Source: Sphingomonas jinjuensis (GTDB lineage Bacteria > Pseudomonadota > Alphaproteobacteria > Sphingomonadales > Sphingomonadaceae). From it: a stretch of DNA of 64,000 nt. The position numbers and the translations under genes are program-made. The stretch covers positions 322,784 through 386,783 of the forward strand of contig NZ_JACIEV010000004.1 in NCBI RefSeq assembly GCF_014197105.1, read 5' to 3'. Below are positions 26,877-36,284 of the stretch, one piece after another. The notes beneath the pieces were generated by a model that was given only the letters and a program-made list of their open reading frames with translations, made no database searches and had not been told where the DNA came from. Every line of letters starts with the position of its first letter. Position 1 is the first letter of the stretch.

Positions 26877-27806
26877 TCAGGCCGCGCGACGCGAGGCGTC
26901 GAGCGTGGAGAAATAGACGTCTTCCAGCCCGCCCTCGACCGGCTCGAACCCGTCGCCCGGCGACCCGTCCGCCATGACGTGGATGATCGTCCGCCCGGCG
27001 AACAGCCGCGTCGAGATGACGCGATAGCGTGTCCGATACGCCTCCAGCTCGTCGCGCGGGATCGTCTTCTGCCACACCTGCCCGCGCGTCGCCGCGATCA
27101 GTTCGAGCGGCGGTCCTTCCAGCAGGATGCGCCCGCTCGCCAGCACCGCCATCCGCGGACACAGGTCGGCGACGTCCTCGACGATGTGAGTCGACAGGAT
27201 CACGACGACGTTGTCGCCGATCTCGGCCAGCAGGTTGAGGAAGCGGTTGCGCTCTTCGGGGTCCAGCCCCGCGGTCGGCTCGTCGACGATGATGAGACGG
27301 GGGTTGCCGATCAGCGCCTGCGCGATTCCGAACCGCTGGCGCATACCGCCCGAAAAGCCGGCCAGCGCCTTCTTGCGCACCGACCACAGATTGACCTGGT
27401 TGAGCAGCGCCTCGACCGTGTCCTTGCGCTCGGCTCGACCGGCGACGCCCTTCAGCACCGCCATATGGTCGAGCATGTCGTAGGCCGACACCCGCGGATA
27501 GACGCCGAAATCCTGCGGCAGATAGCCCAGGGTTCGCCGCAGTAGCTCGGGTTGCGCGATCACGTCGATGCCGTCGAACATGATGCTGCCCGACGTCGGC
27601 GTCTGCAACGTCGCGATCGTGCGCATCAGCGTCGACTTGCCCGCGCCATTGGGGCCGAGCAGCCCGAACATCCCCGGCGGAATCGTCAGCGTGACGTCGT
27701 CGAGCGCCCGCGTGCCGTTGCCATAGACATGAGTCAGCCGTTCGATCTGCAGCACTGGTCGTCCCCCCGACGTAATGACGGGCAGCGTATCAGCCGTGTC
27801 ACCCAT
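26877..27806 (-). CDS. ABC transporter ATP-binding protein
   Basis: Cytoplasmic ATPase of 309 residues that would power the permease/peptidase fusion encoded just downstream. It has Walker A GPNGAGKST, the Q-loop in YLPQDFGVYP, signature FSGGMRQR, Walker B LIIVDEPTAGLDP and the H-loop in STHIVEDV. The C-terminal 90 residues are the accessory part common in ABC-2 ATPases. ATG 27806 begins MGDTADTLPV; the ribosome site is weak, and the first conserved strand starts near residue 17. It is divergent from the M24 peptidase gene with a 70-base gap that must hold both promoters. Confidence 0.88.
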   Translation of the reverse strand: MGDTADTLPVITSGGRPVLQIERLTHVYGNGTRALDDVTLTIPPGMFGLLGPNGAGKSTLMRTIATLQTPTSGSIMFDGIDVIAQPELLRRTLGYLPQDFGVYPRVSAYDMLDHMAVLKGVAGRAERKDTVEALLNQVNLWSVRKKALAGFSGGMRQRFGIAQALIGNPRLIIVDEPTAGLDPEERNRFLNLLAEIGDNVVVILSTHIVEDVADLCPRMAVLASGRILLEGPPLELIAATRGQVWQKTIPRDELEAYRTRYRVISTRLFAGRTIIHVMADGSPGDGFEPVEGGLEDVYFSTLDASRRAA

Positions 27807-27876
27807 GTAAAGCACTAGTTGCCGGACAAGAACGACACGCCATTGCCGCGGCGCGAGCCGCCTGCGACGATGCCCC

Positions 27877-29205
27877 ATGACCCGCCTCTTCCTCCGCCTC
27901 CTCGCCCTGCTCGTCGCGCTGCCTCTGGGCGCCCATGCCCAGACCGCGCCCCGCGCCTATCCGCCGGTCCTCGACATGCGCGCCCGCGCTGCAGTCGAGG
28001 ATCGCATCTTGAAGGAACGCCTCGACACCGTCGTGCCGGCGATCATGCGCGAACGCGGCGTCGACATGTGGATCCTGGTCGCGCGCGAGAATTTCGAGGA
28101 TCCGGTGGTGCGCACGATGCTCGACGCGCGCAGCCTGGCGGCGCGGCGGCGCACGATCCTGATCTTCGCCGATCCCGGCGACGGGCGACCGGTCGAGCGG
28201 ATGACCGTCAGCCGCTACGGCCTCGGCGGCCTGTTCGCGCCAGCCTGGGACCCGTCGGGCGAGCCCGACCAATGGCGCTGCGTGGCGGCGATCGTCCGCG
28301 AACGAAACCCGCGGCGGATCGCGGTCAATTCCTCTCGCCTCACCGCCTATGCCGATGGCATGACGCTGTCGGCCTGGGAGGAGCTGACCGGGGCGCTCGG
28401 CCCCGACTGGACCCGACGACTGGTCCGCGACGAGGTGCTGCCGGTGCGCTGGCTGGAAACCCGCATCCCCGCCGAAATCGCGCTCTACCCCGACATCGCG
28501 CGCCTGTCGCACGCGATCATCGCCGAGGCCTTTTCGCCCGCGGTCATCACGCCCGGCAAGACGACCGCCGACGACGTCGTCTGGTGGATGCGCGACAAGG
28601 TGACCGCGCTCGGCCTCTCGACGTGGTTCCACCCCTCGGTCGCGATCAGCCGCCGCGGCGTCGCCACGCCGCTGGAGGGCGATACCGTCATCCAGCCGGG
28701 CGATCTCCTCTGGACCGACTTCGGCATCACCTATCTGCGCCTCAACACCGACATGCAGGAAAATGCCTACGTCCTTCGCCCCGGCGAGCGCGAGGCGCCG
28801 ATGGGCCTGCGCGACGGCCTTGCCGCCAGCAACCGGGTCCAGGACGCGCTGACAGGCAGCTTCCGCACCGGCATCACCGGCAACCAACTGCTCGCCACCG
28901 CCCGCGCCGCCGCGATCGCACAAGGGCTGGCGCCGACGATCTATTCGCATCCGATCGGCTATCATGGTCACGGCGCCGGCCCCTCGATCGGCTTCTGGGA
29001 CAATCAGCAGCCCGATCCGCGCGGGCAGGGTGCGATCCACGCGAACACCGCCTGGTCGATCGAACTCAGCGCCACCCACGCCGTGCCCGAATGGGGCGGC
29101 CAGCCGATCGGCTTCAAGACCGAGCAGGACGCCTGGTTCGACGGCAGGCGGGTAACCTATCTCGACGGGCGGCAGACCAGGCTTCACCTGATCCCGTCAC
29201 CGTGA
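27877..29205 (+). CDS. secreted M24-family metallopeptidase (Xaa-Pro aminopeptidase type)
   Basis: Pita-bread-fold dimetal peptidase of 442 residues. A signal peptide (MTRLFLRLLALLVALPLGAHAQ) indicates periplasmic location. Metal ligands typical of the family are visible in order: Asp in LWTDFGIT, Asp in LNTDMQE, His in GYHGHGAGP, Glu in WSIELSA and Glu in FKTEQDAW. The N-terminal 200 residues form the creatinase-N-type domain seen in prolidases. Substrates are likely short peptides with Pro in the second position, though this is inference. It is followed on the same strand, after 55 bases, by a DUF885 protein, and is divergent from an ABC transporter that carries a peptidase domain. Confidence 0.87.
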   Translation: MTRLFLRLLALLVALPLGAHAQTAPRAYPPVLDMRARAAVEDRILKERLDTVVPAIMRERGVDMWILVARENFEDPVVRTMLDARSLAARRRTILIFADPGDGRPVERMTVSRYGLGGLFAPAWDPSGEPDQWRCVAAIVRERNPRRIAVNSSRLTAYADGMTLSAWEELTGALGPDWTRRLVRDEVLPVRWLETRIPAEIALYPDIARLSHAIIAEAFSPAVITPGKTTADDVVWWMRDKVTALGLSTWFHPSVAISRRGVATPLEGDTVIQPGDLLWTDFGITYLRLNTDMQENAYVLRPGEREAPMGLRDGLAASNRVQDALTGSFRTGITGNQLLATARAAAIAQGLAPTIYSHPIGYHGHGAGPSIGFWDNQQPDPRGQGAIHANTAWSIELSATHAVPEWGGQPIGFKTEQDAWFDGRRVTYLDGRQTRLHLIPSP

Positions 29206-29260
29206 CACGGCCCGGTTCGTCATTTACGGCAGCCACTTAGCCGCGATCACGGGAGAGATC

Positions 29261-31057
29261 ATGCACCGCCGCCACTTCCTCGCCAGCGCCAGCCTTACCG
29301 CCGCCGCCACCGCCCTGCCCTCGGTCGCCGACGCCGCCACCCGCGACGCCGATCTGCGCGCGATGCTCGATCGCTTCTTCTACGACCGGCTTCAGGACAG
29401 CCCGGAGCAGGCGACCTCGCTCGGCCTCGACACCGGCCAGCGCGTGGCGCTCAAGAGCCGCCTCGACGACACGTCGCGTGCTGGCCAGGCCCGCCAGCTC
29501 GCCCGCGCCAAGCGTGAATTGGCGATGCTCCGGTCGATCCCGCGGGAGAGCCTGAGCGACACCGCCAGACTCGACTATGACGTCGTCGCCTATGGCCTCG
29601 ATCGCGTCATCGCCGGCGAACGCTACACCTACGGCGCCAGCGCCGGCCGCTATGCCCCCTATGTCCTGACCCAGCTGACCGGCGCCTATCGCGACGTTCC
29701 CGACTTCCTCGCCAACCAGCATCGCGTCGCCAGCGCCGCCGATGCCGACGCCTATGTCGCCCGCGTCGCCGCCTTCGCGCGCGCGATCGACGCCGAGACC
29801 GAGCGCCAGCGCGAGGATGCGGCCAAGGGCGTGTTCGCGCCCGACTATATCCTCGACACCACGCTCAAGCAGCTGGCGGCGGTGCGCGACAAGGCGCCCG
29901 AGGCGACCGGCCCCGCCACCGATCTCGCCGCCAAGCTGAAGGCCGCGAACCTGCCGCCCGATCGCGCCACCGCAGTCGCCCGGCTGATGGAAACGAGCGT
30001 CTTTCCCGCGCTCGACCGCCAGCGTGCGCTCGTCACCCAGCTGCACGCCCGCGCCGTCCACGACGCCGGCGTCTGGCGGCTGCCCGATGGCGAGGCTTAT
30101 TACACCGCCGCCGCCAGCGCCGCGACGACCGTCGACATGAGCGGCGACGAAATCCACCGCCTCGGCCTCGCCCAGGTGGCCGAGATCGGCGCGCGGATCG
30201 ATACGATCCTGAAGGGCCAGGGCATGACCCAGGGCAGCGTCGGCGATCGCCTCGTCGCGCTCAACAAGCGCCCCGATCAGCTTTATCCCAACACCGATCC
30301 GGGCCGCGAGGCGCTGCTGAACCAGCTGCGCGCGCAGGTCGCGGCGATGACGAAGCGCCTGCCCGAGCAGTTCGCGATCCTGCCTCGCGCGCCTGTCGAA
30401 ATCCGCCGCGTGCCGGAAGCGATCCAGGCCGGGGCCCCCGGCGGCTATTACCAGTCCGCCTCGCTCGACGGCACGCGGCCGGCGATCTATTTCATCAACC
30501 TGCGCGATACCTTCGATCGGCCGAAGTTCGGCCTTGCGACGCTCAGCTATCACGAGGCGGTGCCCGGCCATCATCTCCAGGTCATGACCGCGCTCGAAAG
30601 CGACGACATCCCGCTGATCCGCCGCCGCGGCTTCTATTCGGGCTATTCCGAAGGCTGGGCCCTCTACAGCGAACAGCTGGCGGACGAGATGGGGATGTAC
30701 GAGGGCGATCCCCTCGGCCAGGTCGGCTATCTTCAGTCGCTATTGTTCCGCGCGACGCGCCTTGTCGTCGATTCCGGCATGCACGCCAAGCGGTGGAGCC
30801 GCGAGAAGGCGACCGACTACCTGATCGCCACCACCGGCATCGCGCGCGGCCGCAGCCAGGGCGAGATCGACCGCTACACCGTCTGGCCGGGCCAGGCCTG
30901 CAGCTACAAGATCGGTCACACCGTCTGGGTGCGCCTGCGCGACGAGGCGAAGAAGAAGGCCGGCGCTCGCTGGGATCCCAAGGCGTTCCACCGCGTGCTC
31001 GCGATGGGTGCGATGCCGCTCAGCGTGCTGGAACGCGTCGCGCGCGAGCGGATGTAG
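29261..31057 (+). CDS. DUF885-family protein, probable secreted metal-dependent peptidase
   Basis: A 598-residue protein with an export signal (MHRRHFLASASLTAAATALP), possibly Tat-like because of the paired Arg. The DUF885 core contains SYHEAVPGHHLQ (His431), a HExxxGHH metal motif resembling that of M32-type carboxypeptidases, followed by YSEGWALYSEQLA with a likely third ligand Glu. C-terminal elements YTVWPGQACSYKIG are also typical. Relatives are thought to be peptidases, but few have been tested. GGGAGAG precedes the ATG. Together with the M24 enzyme it suggests periplasmic peptide breakdown. Confidence 0.85.
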   Translation: MHRRHFLASASLTAAATALPSVADAATRDADLRAMLDRFFYDRLQDSPEQATSLGLDTGQRVALKSRLDDTSRAGQARQLARAKRELAMLRSIPRESLSDTARLDYDVVAYGLDRVIAGERYTYGASAGRYAPYVLTQLTGAYRDVPDFLANQHRVASAADADAYVARVAAFARAIDAETERQREDAAKGVFAPDYILDTTLKQLAAVRDKAPEATGPATDLAAKLKAANLPPDRATAVARLMETSVFPALDRQRALVTQLHARAVHDAGVWRLPDGEAYYTAAASAATTVDMSGDEIHRLGLAQVAEIGARIDTILKGQGMTQGSVGDRLVALNKRPDQLYPNTDPGREALLNQLRAQVAAMTKRLPEQFAILPRAPVEIRRVPEAIQAGAPGGYYQSASLDGTRPAIYFINLRDTFDRPKFGLATLSYHEAVPGHHLQVMTALESDDIPLIRRRGFYSGYSEGWALYSEQLADEMGMYEGDPLGQVGYLQSLLFRATRLVVDSGMHAKRWSREKATDYLIATTGIARGRSQGEIDRYTVWPGQACSYKIGHTVWVRLRDEAKKKAGARWDPKAFHRVLAMGAMPLSVLERVARERM

Positions 31058-31060
31058 CCG

Positions 31061-31927
31061 TCAGCGGCCACGCTCCTCGCGCAGCCGCTTGTCCAGCTTG
31101 TCCGCCGACGCCTTCGCGAGCGAGCGGCAAGCGCCCGGATCCGTGCGGAAACGATCGGTCGCGCCATCCTGATCGGCATGCGCGGTGATCAGGATGTCGC
31201 ACGACAGGCGCGCCATCACCGCATGGCTTCGGCGGAAGCCGTCGACGATCGGTCGGCTGGCCGGAGCGCTGTAGCGATAGCCGTCGGCGAAAACCGGGTT
31301 GAGGCTGGAGGCGAAGACGATCGATCGGCAGGTCCGCGCCTCACACGATCGCCAGGTCCAACTCATGCTCCCCATCGTATGCCCCGGAGTCGCCCGCGCG
31401 ATGACGACGGTGCGTCCCAGCCGCAGCGCCTCGCCATCGCCGATCGGGCGGACATGCGGCACCGGCGGGAAGCGGCTGTCATAGCCCAGTTGCGGATCGT
31501 CCGCTGCCAGCCGCCCGCTGCGCAGCCCTTCCGCCCCGCGCCGGCTCGCCACCACCGTCGCGCCGGTATCGCGCGCCAGGGCGGCGAGGCCGCCGGCGTG
31601 ATCGAAATGCGGTTCGGTGCTGAGGATGTACTTGATGTCGTGCGGCGCGAACCCGAGCTTGCGGACGTTGGCCAGGATCGCCACCACCCCCTGCGGCAGC
31701 GCGCCGTCGATCAGGATCAGCCCGTCGCCGGTATCGATCAGCGCGACGCTCAACCCGCCGAACCCGACCAGATAGGTATTGCCGAACACTCGCACCGGCG
31801 GCCGCGGGGCAAGCCATTCGGCGGCGCGATCGGTCACGATCGGCCGGGTCAGCGGATCGGCGCCGACCTGCGCCAGGGCGGCCGCGGCGATCGCGACGGC
31901 ATCGATGATCGGTGATGTAACGCGCAT
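31061..31927 (-). CDS. subclass B3 metallo-beta-lactamase with Glu at the first zinc-ligand position
   Basis: Zinc hydrolase of 288 residues that would open beta-lactam rings in the periplasm. The MBL fold is clear: LIDTGDGLILIDGALP, then the metal motif TEPHFDHAGG, ATPGHTMGS (His183) and ITAHADQDG (His250). In normal B3 enzymes the motif is HxHxDH; here the first His is Glu105, followed by His107, Asp109 and His110. B3 enzymes with Glu at this site (called B3-E) are known from sphingomonads, as I recall. Cys residues at about 195 and 200 may pair. GGAG lies before the ATG. It is divergent from an AmpR-like regulator, the usual layout for an inducible chromosomal beta-lactamase. A non-lactam MBL role cannot be excluded. 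Confidence 0.87.
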   Translation of the reverse strand: MRVTSPIIDAVAIAAAALAQVGADPLTRPIVTDRAAEWLAPRPPVRVFGNTYLVGFGGLSVALIDTGDGLILIDGALPQGVVAILANVRKLGFAPHDIKYILSTEPHFDHAGGLAALARDTGATVVASRRGAEGLRSGRLAADDPQLGYDSRFPPVPHVRPIGDGEALRLGRTVVIARATPGHTMGSMSWTWRSCEARTCRSIVFASSLNPVFADGYRYSAPASRPIVDGFRRSHAVMARLSCDILITAHADQDGATDRFRTDPGACRSLAKASADKLDKRLREERGR

Positions 31928-31982
31928 GGTCGAACTCCTTCGCCGCGCTGAATGCCGCCGCGTGCCGCCGGGGACAAAGCAT

Positions 31983-31997
31983 CTTCGCTCGACGAAG
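31983..31997. promoter_or_regulatory. dyad between beta-lactamase and LysR genes, candidate AmpR-like site
   Basis: CTTCG-CTCGA-CGAAG, a perfect 5-bp inverted repeat with a 5-base centre. It contains the T-N11-A pattern of LysR-type operators (TTCGCTCGACGAA). It is the only clear dyad in the 85-base divergent gap. Confidence 0.5.
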
Positions 31998-32012
31998 CCA
32001 TCAATTCAGCTC

Positions 32013-32900
32013 ATGACGAGCACCATGGATCGCGCCCGATTGCCGCTCAATGCCCTGCGCGCGTTCGAGGCTGCGGCGCGCCATCTCAACTTCACCCGCG
32101 CGGCGATCGAACTGTGCGTCAGCCAGGGCGCGGTCAGCCATCAGGTCGCACAATTGGAAGCGCGATTGGGTGCGCGGCTGTTCCAACGCCTGCCACGCGG
32201 GCTGGCGCTCACCGACGACGGCGTCGCGCTCGTCCCCGTCGTCGCCGAGGCGTTCGACCGGATCGGCGCGACGCTCGATCGTTATGCCGAGGGGCGATAT
32301 CAGGAGGCGCTCAACATCGGCGTCGTCGGCACTTTCGCGACCGGCTGGCTGCTCCATCGGCTCGATGGCTTCGCCGCCGCCTTCCCCCATATCGAGATCA
32401 GGCTGTCGACCAACAACAACCGCGTCGATCTGGCGGGCGAGGCGCTCGACTATGCGATCCGCTTCGGCGACGGGGCGTGGCACGGCACGCATGCCGAGCC
32501 CTTGATGCCCGCGCCGCTGACGCCGCTCTGCACCCCGCTGATCGCTCGCCGCCTCTCGACCCCCGCCGACCTCGCGCGCGAACGACTGCTGCGCTCCTAT
32601 CGCGCCAGTGAGTGGACGATGTGGTTCGACGCCGCAGGTGCGCGGGCGCCGATGCTGCGTGGGCCGCTGTTCGACAGTTCCGCGCTGATGGCGAGCGCAG
32701 CGATGGCGGGGCTCGGCGTCGCGCTGGCGCCGAAGGCGATGTTCGCCCACGACCTCACCGCCGAGCGGCTGGTCCAGCCCTTCTCGACCGAGATCGATGC
32801 GGGCCGATACTGGCTGACCCGGCTCGTCTCGCGCAAGCCGTCGCCTCCGATGCGCGCCTTCCGCCAGTGGCTGCTCGATGCAATCGACGGTTCGGACTGA
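32013..32900 (+). CDS. LysR-family regulator, AmpR/GcvA-like
   Basis: DNA-binding regulator of 295 residues. The winged helix-turn-helix (LPLNALRAFEAAARHLNFT, then AIELCVSQGAVSHQVAQLE) and the GLALTDDG wing are almost textbook AmpR/GcvA. The C-terminal periplasmic-binding-like effector domain runs from about 95 to 290. AmpR proteins sense muropeptides and switch on beta-lactamase; the gene's back-to-back position with the B3 enzyme supports that role here. The ATG at 32013 has no good ribosome site; ATG 32025 is an equally possible start. It converges with an MHS transporter gene only 2 bases away. Confidence 0.88.
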   Translation: MTSTMDRARLPLNALRAFEAAARHLNFTRAAIELCVSQGAVSHQVAQLEARLGARLFQRLPRGLALTDDGVALVPVVAEAFDRIGATLDRYAEGRYQEALNIGVVGTFATGWLLHRLDGFAAAFPHIEIRLSTNNNRVDLAGEALDYAIRFGDGAWHGTHAEPLMPAPLTPLCTPLIARRLSTPADLARERLLRSYRASEWTMWFDAAGARAPMLRGPLFDSSALMASAAMAGLGVALAPKAMFAHDLTAERLVQPFSTEIDAGRYWLTRLVSRKPSPPMRAFRQWLLDAIDGSD

Positions 32901-32902
32901 AC

Positions 32903-34210
32903 TCAATCCTCGGCGATAGCGCTATTCGAACGTGTATCGCGCATGCGAATGTAGACGATCAGCGACACGCCGATCATCGCGGTGACATACCAATAGAAGC
33001 CACGCTCCCAGCCGTGGTTCTTGAAGCTGAGCGCGACATATTCCGCGGTCCCGCCGAAGATCGTGTTGGCCAGCGCATAGGGCAGCGCGACGCCCAGCGC
33101 GCGGATATGCGCAGGGAACAGCTCCGCCTTCACCACCGCGTTGATCGACGTATAGCCAGACACGATGATGAGCCCGCCCATCACCAGCAGGAAGGCGGTG
33201 ACGGGATCGCGCGTCGTCTCCAGCGTCGCGAACAGCGGATAGGTACACAGCACGCCCAGCACGCCGAACCCGATCAGCAGCGGCTTGCGCCCGATCCGGT
33301 CGCTCAAGCCTCCGGCGATCGGCTGGAGCAGCATGAACAGGAACAGCGTGCCGCCGTTGATCCGCGACGCCGTCTCTCGGTCGAAGCCGCTGGTGTTGAC
33401 CAGGAACTTCTGCATGTAGATCGAATAGGCGTAGAAGGCGAGCGTACCGCCCGCGGTCAGCAGCATCACCGTCATCGCCTCGCGCGGGTGTAGCTTGAAC
33501 AGCGCCAGCGCACTCGACTTGGGCGCGTCGCTGACCTTCGCTTTGGTGAAGCTCTCGGTCTCGGCCAGCCCGCGGCGGATGTAGAACACCACCACCGCCA
33601 GCACCGCGCCGATCGCGAACGGGATGCGCCAGCCCCATGCCTCCAGCGCCGGCCTGGACATCGTCGCCTGCAGCGCCAGCAGCACGCCGATCGCGACCAG
33701 CTGGCCGCCGATCAGCGTGACGTACTGGAACGACGAGAAGAAGCCGCGCCGTCCCCGGCCCGCCATCTCCGACAAATAGGTCGCGCTCGCGCCATATTCA
33801 CCGCCGACCGACAGCCCCTGCATCAGCCGAGCGATGACCAGGATCGCCGGCGCGAGCAGCCCGACGCTCTCGTACGTCGGCGCAATCGCGATCAGCAGCG
33901 AGCCCGCGCACATCAGCGTCACCGACAGCGCCAGCCCGCTCTTGCGGCCATGGCGATCGGCATAGATCCCCATGATCCAGGCGCCGAGCGGCCGCATGAA
34001 GAAGCCGACCGCGAACACCGCCGCCGCGCCGAGCAACTCGGCGGTCTTGTTGTCCGACGGGAAGAAATGCGGCGCGAAGTACAGCGTGAACGCCGCATAG
34101 GCATACCAGTCGTACCATTCGACCAGATTGCCGGTCGAACCGCCGACGATCGCCTTCATCCGCTCGCGCGTGATCGCCACGCCGCCGCTGGCCGGGTCGG
34201 AAGCGCTCAT
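32903..34210 (-). CDS. MHS-type MFS transporter (dicarboxylate/alpha-ketoglutarate permease-like)
   Basis: Proton symporter of 435 residues in the metabolite:H+ symporter branch of the MFS. Characteristic features are GNLVEWYDWYAYA in the first helix, FFMRPLGAWIMGIYADRHGR, QGLSVGGEYGAS, and SDRIGRKPLL in the second half. KgtP, ShiA and ProP are relatives; the acid-transporter neighbour (acetate symporter, 10 bases upstream) favours an organic acid. I start at ATG 34210 because it follows the symporter stop closely and begins the conserved N-terminus; an in-frame start further out would overlap that gene heavily. Confidence 0.88.
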   Translation of the reverse strand: MSASDPASGGVAITRERMKAIVGGSTGNLVEWYDWYAYAAFTLYFAPHFFPSDNKTAELLGAAAVFAVGFFMRPLGAWIMGIYADRHGRKSGLALSVTLMCAGSLLIAIAPTYESVGLLAPAILVIARLMQGLSVGGEYGASATYLSEMAGRGRRGFFSSFQYVTLIGGQLVAIGVLLALQATMSRPALEAWGWRIPFAIGAVLAVVVFYIRRGLAETESFTKAKVSDAPKSSALALFKLHPREAMTVMLLTAGGTLAFYAYSIYMQKFLVNTSGFDRETASRINGGTLFLFMLLQPIAGGLSDRIGRKPLLIGFGVLGVLCTYPLFATLETTRDPVTAFLLVMGGLIIVSGYTSINAVVKAELFPAHIRALGVALPYALANTIFGGTAEYVALSFKNHGWERGFYWYVTAMIGVSLIVYIRMRDTRSNSAIAED

Positions 34211-34220
34211 GCCCACCCCC

Positions 34221-35924
34221 TCAATGCGCTGCGGCGCCGTGGATGCCGATCCCGGTTTCGGACCGCAGCCGCTGTGCGGGATAGCCCGCCCGGTCGATCG
34301 CGGCACGTGGCGAGCGATCGAGGATCGAGATCAGCCAGATCGCCAGGAATGCCAGCGGCACGGAGAAGAGCGCCGGCGAGGTATAGGGGAAGATCGGCGT
34401 CGCGAAGCCGAGCACGGCGACCCAGATCACCGGCGACAGCACCGTCAGCCCGAACGCGCTCAGCAGGCCGACGCCGCCGCCCCAGGCCGCGCCGCGCGTC
34501 GTGCAGCCCTTCCACAGCAGCGACATGACCAGCACCGGGAAATTGCCCGACGCCGCCAGCGCGAAGGCCAGGCTGACCATGAAGGCGACGTTCTGCTTCT
34601 GGAAGACGATGCCCAGGATGATCGCGGCGATGCCGAGCAGGATCGTCGTGATCCGCGACACGCGCAGCTCCTGCTTCGGGTCGGCGCGCCCCTTTCGCAG
34701 CACGCTGGCATAGATGTCGTGGCTGATCGCCGAGGCCGCCGACAGCGTCAGGCCGGCGACCACCGCCAGGATCGTCGCGAAGGCGACGGCGGAAATGAAG
34801 CCCAGGAACAGGTTGCCGCCGATCGCGTGCGCCAGGTGCATCACCGCCATGTTGTTGCCGCCACGCAGGGCGCCGGCTGCATCGACATAGTCGGGGTTGA
34901 ACGAGATCATCACGATCGCGCCGAAACCCAGCACGAACGTCAGCGCGTAGAAGTATCCAATCCACACCGTCGCCCAGAGGATCGACTTCCTCGCCTCGCG
35001 CGCGTCGGGAACGGTGAAGAAGCGCATCAGGATATGCGGCAGGCCCGCCGTCCCCAGCATCAGTGCGAAGCCGAAGGACAGCGCGGAGATCGGGTCCTTG
35101 ATGAACCCGCCCGGCCCCATGATCGCGCGCGCCTTCGCCGCCGCCTCGCCGGGCGACAGGCCCGCGGCCAGCGCCATCTTCGTCTTCACCGCCACGGCCT
35201 GCGCGAACAGCGCCTCGAACGAGAAGCCGACATGCGCCATCACGCCAAGGACCAGGAAGGTCGCGCCGCACAGCAGCATCACCGCCTTGATGATCTGCAC
35301 CCACGACGTCGCGCGCATGCCGCCGAACAGGACGTAGACCATCATCAGCCCGCCGACGATCGTGATCGCATAGAGATAGGGCAGGCCGAACAGCAGCTGG
35401 ATCAGCTGCCCCGCGCCGACCATCTGCGCGATCAGATAGAAGCTGACGACCAGCAGCGTGCTGACCGCAGCGAAGCTGCGGACCGGTCCCTGCAGGAAGC
35501 GGTACGACACCACGTCGGCGAAGGTGAAGCGGCCGAGATTGCGCAGCTTTTCCGCGACCAGGAACAGCACGATCGGCCAGCCGACGAGAAAGCCGATCGC
35601 ATAGATCAGCCCGTCATAGCCGTCGTTGAAGATCTGCGACGTGATGCCCAGGAACGACGCCGCCGAGCAATAGTCGCCCGCCATCGCCAGCCCGTTCTGG
35701 AATCCGGTGATGCCGCCGCCGGTGTAGAAATCGGCAACGTTGCGGGTCTTCGCCGCGGCGCGCCCCGTGATCCACAGCGTGATCGCGACGAAGCCGCCGA
35801 ACATCAGGATCGCGGTCCAGTTGACCGGCTGGCGAGCGACGGCGCCCGCGATCGCGGCACTCGCGCCGCTGGTCCAGCCAAGCCCCGTCAGCAGCGCGGC
35901 GATCAGCGCCAGCCGGCGCATCAT
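34221..35924 (-). CDS. actP: cation/acetate symporter
   Basis: Sodium:solute symporter of 567 residues, the length of ActP. It has an N-terminal signal-like first segment ([17 protein letters not shown]) and about 13 further helices. ActP-type wording is seen in [50 protein letters not shown], and TFADVVSYR. It takes up acetate and other short acids with sodium. Its ATG overlaps the TGA of the DUF485 gene (ATGA), the conserved yjcH-actP arrangement. The MHS transporter follows in the same direction, so this is a three-gene acid-uptake operon. No acetyl-CoA synthetase gene is present in the window. Confidence 0.93.
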   Translation of the reverse strand: MMRRLALIAALLTGLGWTSGASAAIAGAVARQPVNWTAILMFGGFVAITLWITGRAAAKTRNVADFYTGGGITGFQNGLAMAGDYCSAASFLGITSQIFNDGYDGLIYAIGFLVGWPIVLFLVAEKLRNLGRFTFADVVSYRFLQGPVRSFAAVSTLLVVSFYLIAQMVGAGQLIQLLFGLPYLYAITIVGGLMMVYVLFGGMRATSWVQIIKAVMLLCGATFLVLGVMAHVGFSFEALFAQAVAVKTKMALAAGLSPGEAAAKARAIMGPGGFIKDPISALSFGFALMLGTAGLPHILMRFFTVPDAREARKSILWATVWIGYFYALTFVLGFGAIVMISFNPDYVDAAGALRGGNNMAVMHLAHAIGGNLFLGFISAVAFATILAVVAGLTLSAASAISHDIYASVLRKGRADPKQELRVSRITTILLGIAAIILGIVFQKQNVAFMVSLAFALAASGNFPVLVMSLLWKGCTTRGAAWGGGVGLLSAFGLTVLSPVIWVAVLGFATPIFPYTSPALFSVPLAFLAIWLISILDRSPRAAIDRAGYPAQRLRSETGIGIHGAAAH

Positions 35925-36247
35925 GCCGCCTCGTCCGCCAGGATCGCGGCGAGGCGCGCGTCGAACTCGCCGTTCGCGCGCCGGACATAGATCGCGCAGA
36001 TCGCGACCGTCCCCACCAGCATGGCGAAGCCCAGCACCACCGCCAGGCTGGTCGTACCGCTGCCGATCGGCGTTGCCATCAGCGGCTTGTCGAACGCGAT
36101 CAACGAAATGAAGCTGCTGTACGTCACCACCGTGACGATCGTCAGGATCCAGGAGAAACGCTGCCGGTCGCGGACGAGCGCGGCGTAGCGGGGATCGGCG
36201 GCGACCCGCGCCTCGATCGCCGTGCCGTCATGGTCTGATGTGGACAT
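35921..36247 (-). CDS. yjcH: DUF485 membrane protein, partner of the acetate symporter
   Basis: A 108-residue inner-membrane protein. It has a soluble N-terminus ([20 protein letters not shown]), two hydrophobic helices ([17 protein letters not shown] and [19 protein letters not shown]) and the closing [10 protein letters not shown] typical of DUF485/YjcH. These proteins are nearly always encoded just before ActP and are presumed to assist it; the exact role is unknown. Its stop overlaps the actP start by four bases. Promoter signals should lie in 36248-36386. Confidence 0.9.
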   Translation of the reverse strand: MSTSDHDGTAIEARVAADPRYAALVRDRQRFSWILTIVTVVTYSSFISLIAFDKPLMATPIGSGTTSLAVVLGFAMLVGTVAICAIYVRRANGEFDARLAAILADEAA

Positions 36248-36284
36248 GCTGCATCATCGACGAGGCTCTCGCCCATGGCAACCG

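Noticed and set aside
23209..26916. Very long open frame on the plus strand opposite the ABC-peptidase genes
   Set aside because: Arg/His/Gln-rich translation without domains; it is the mirror of a well-supported minus-strand gene in GC-rich DNA.
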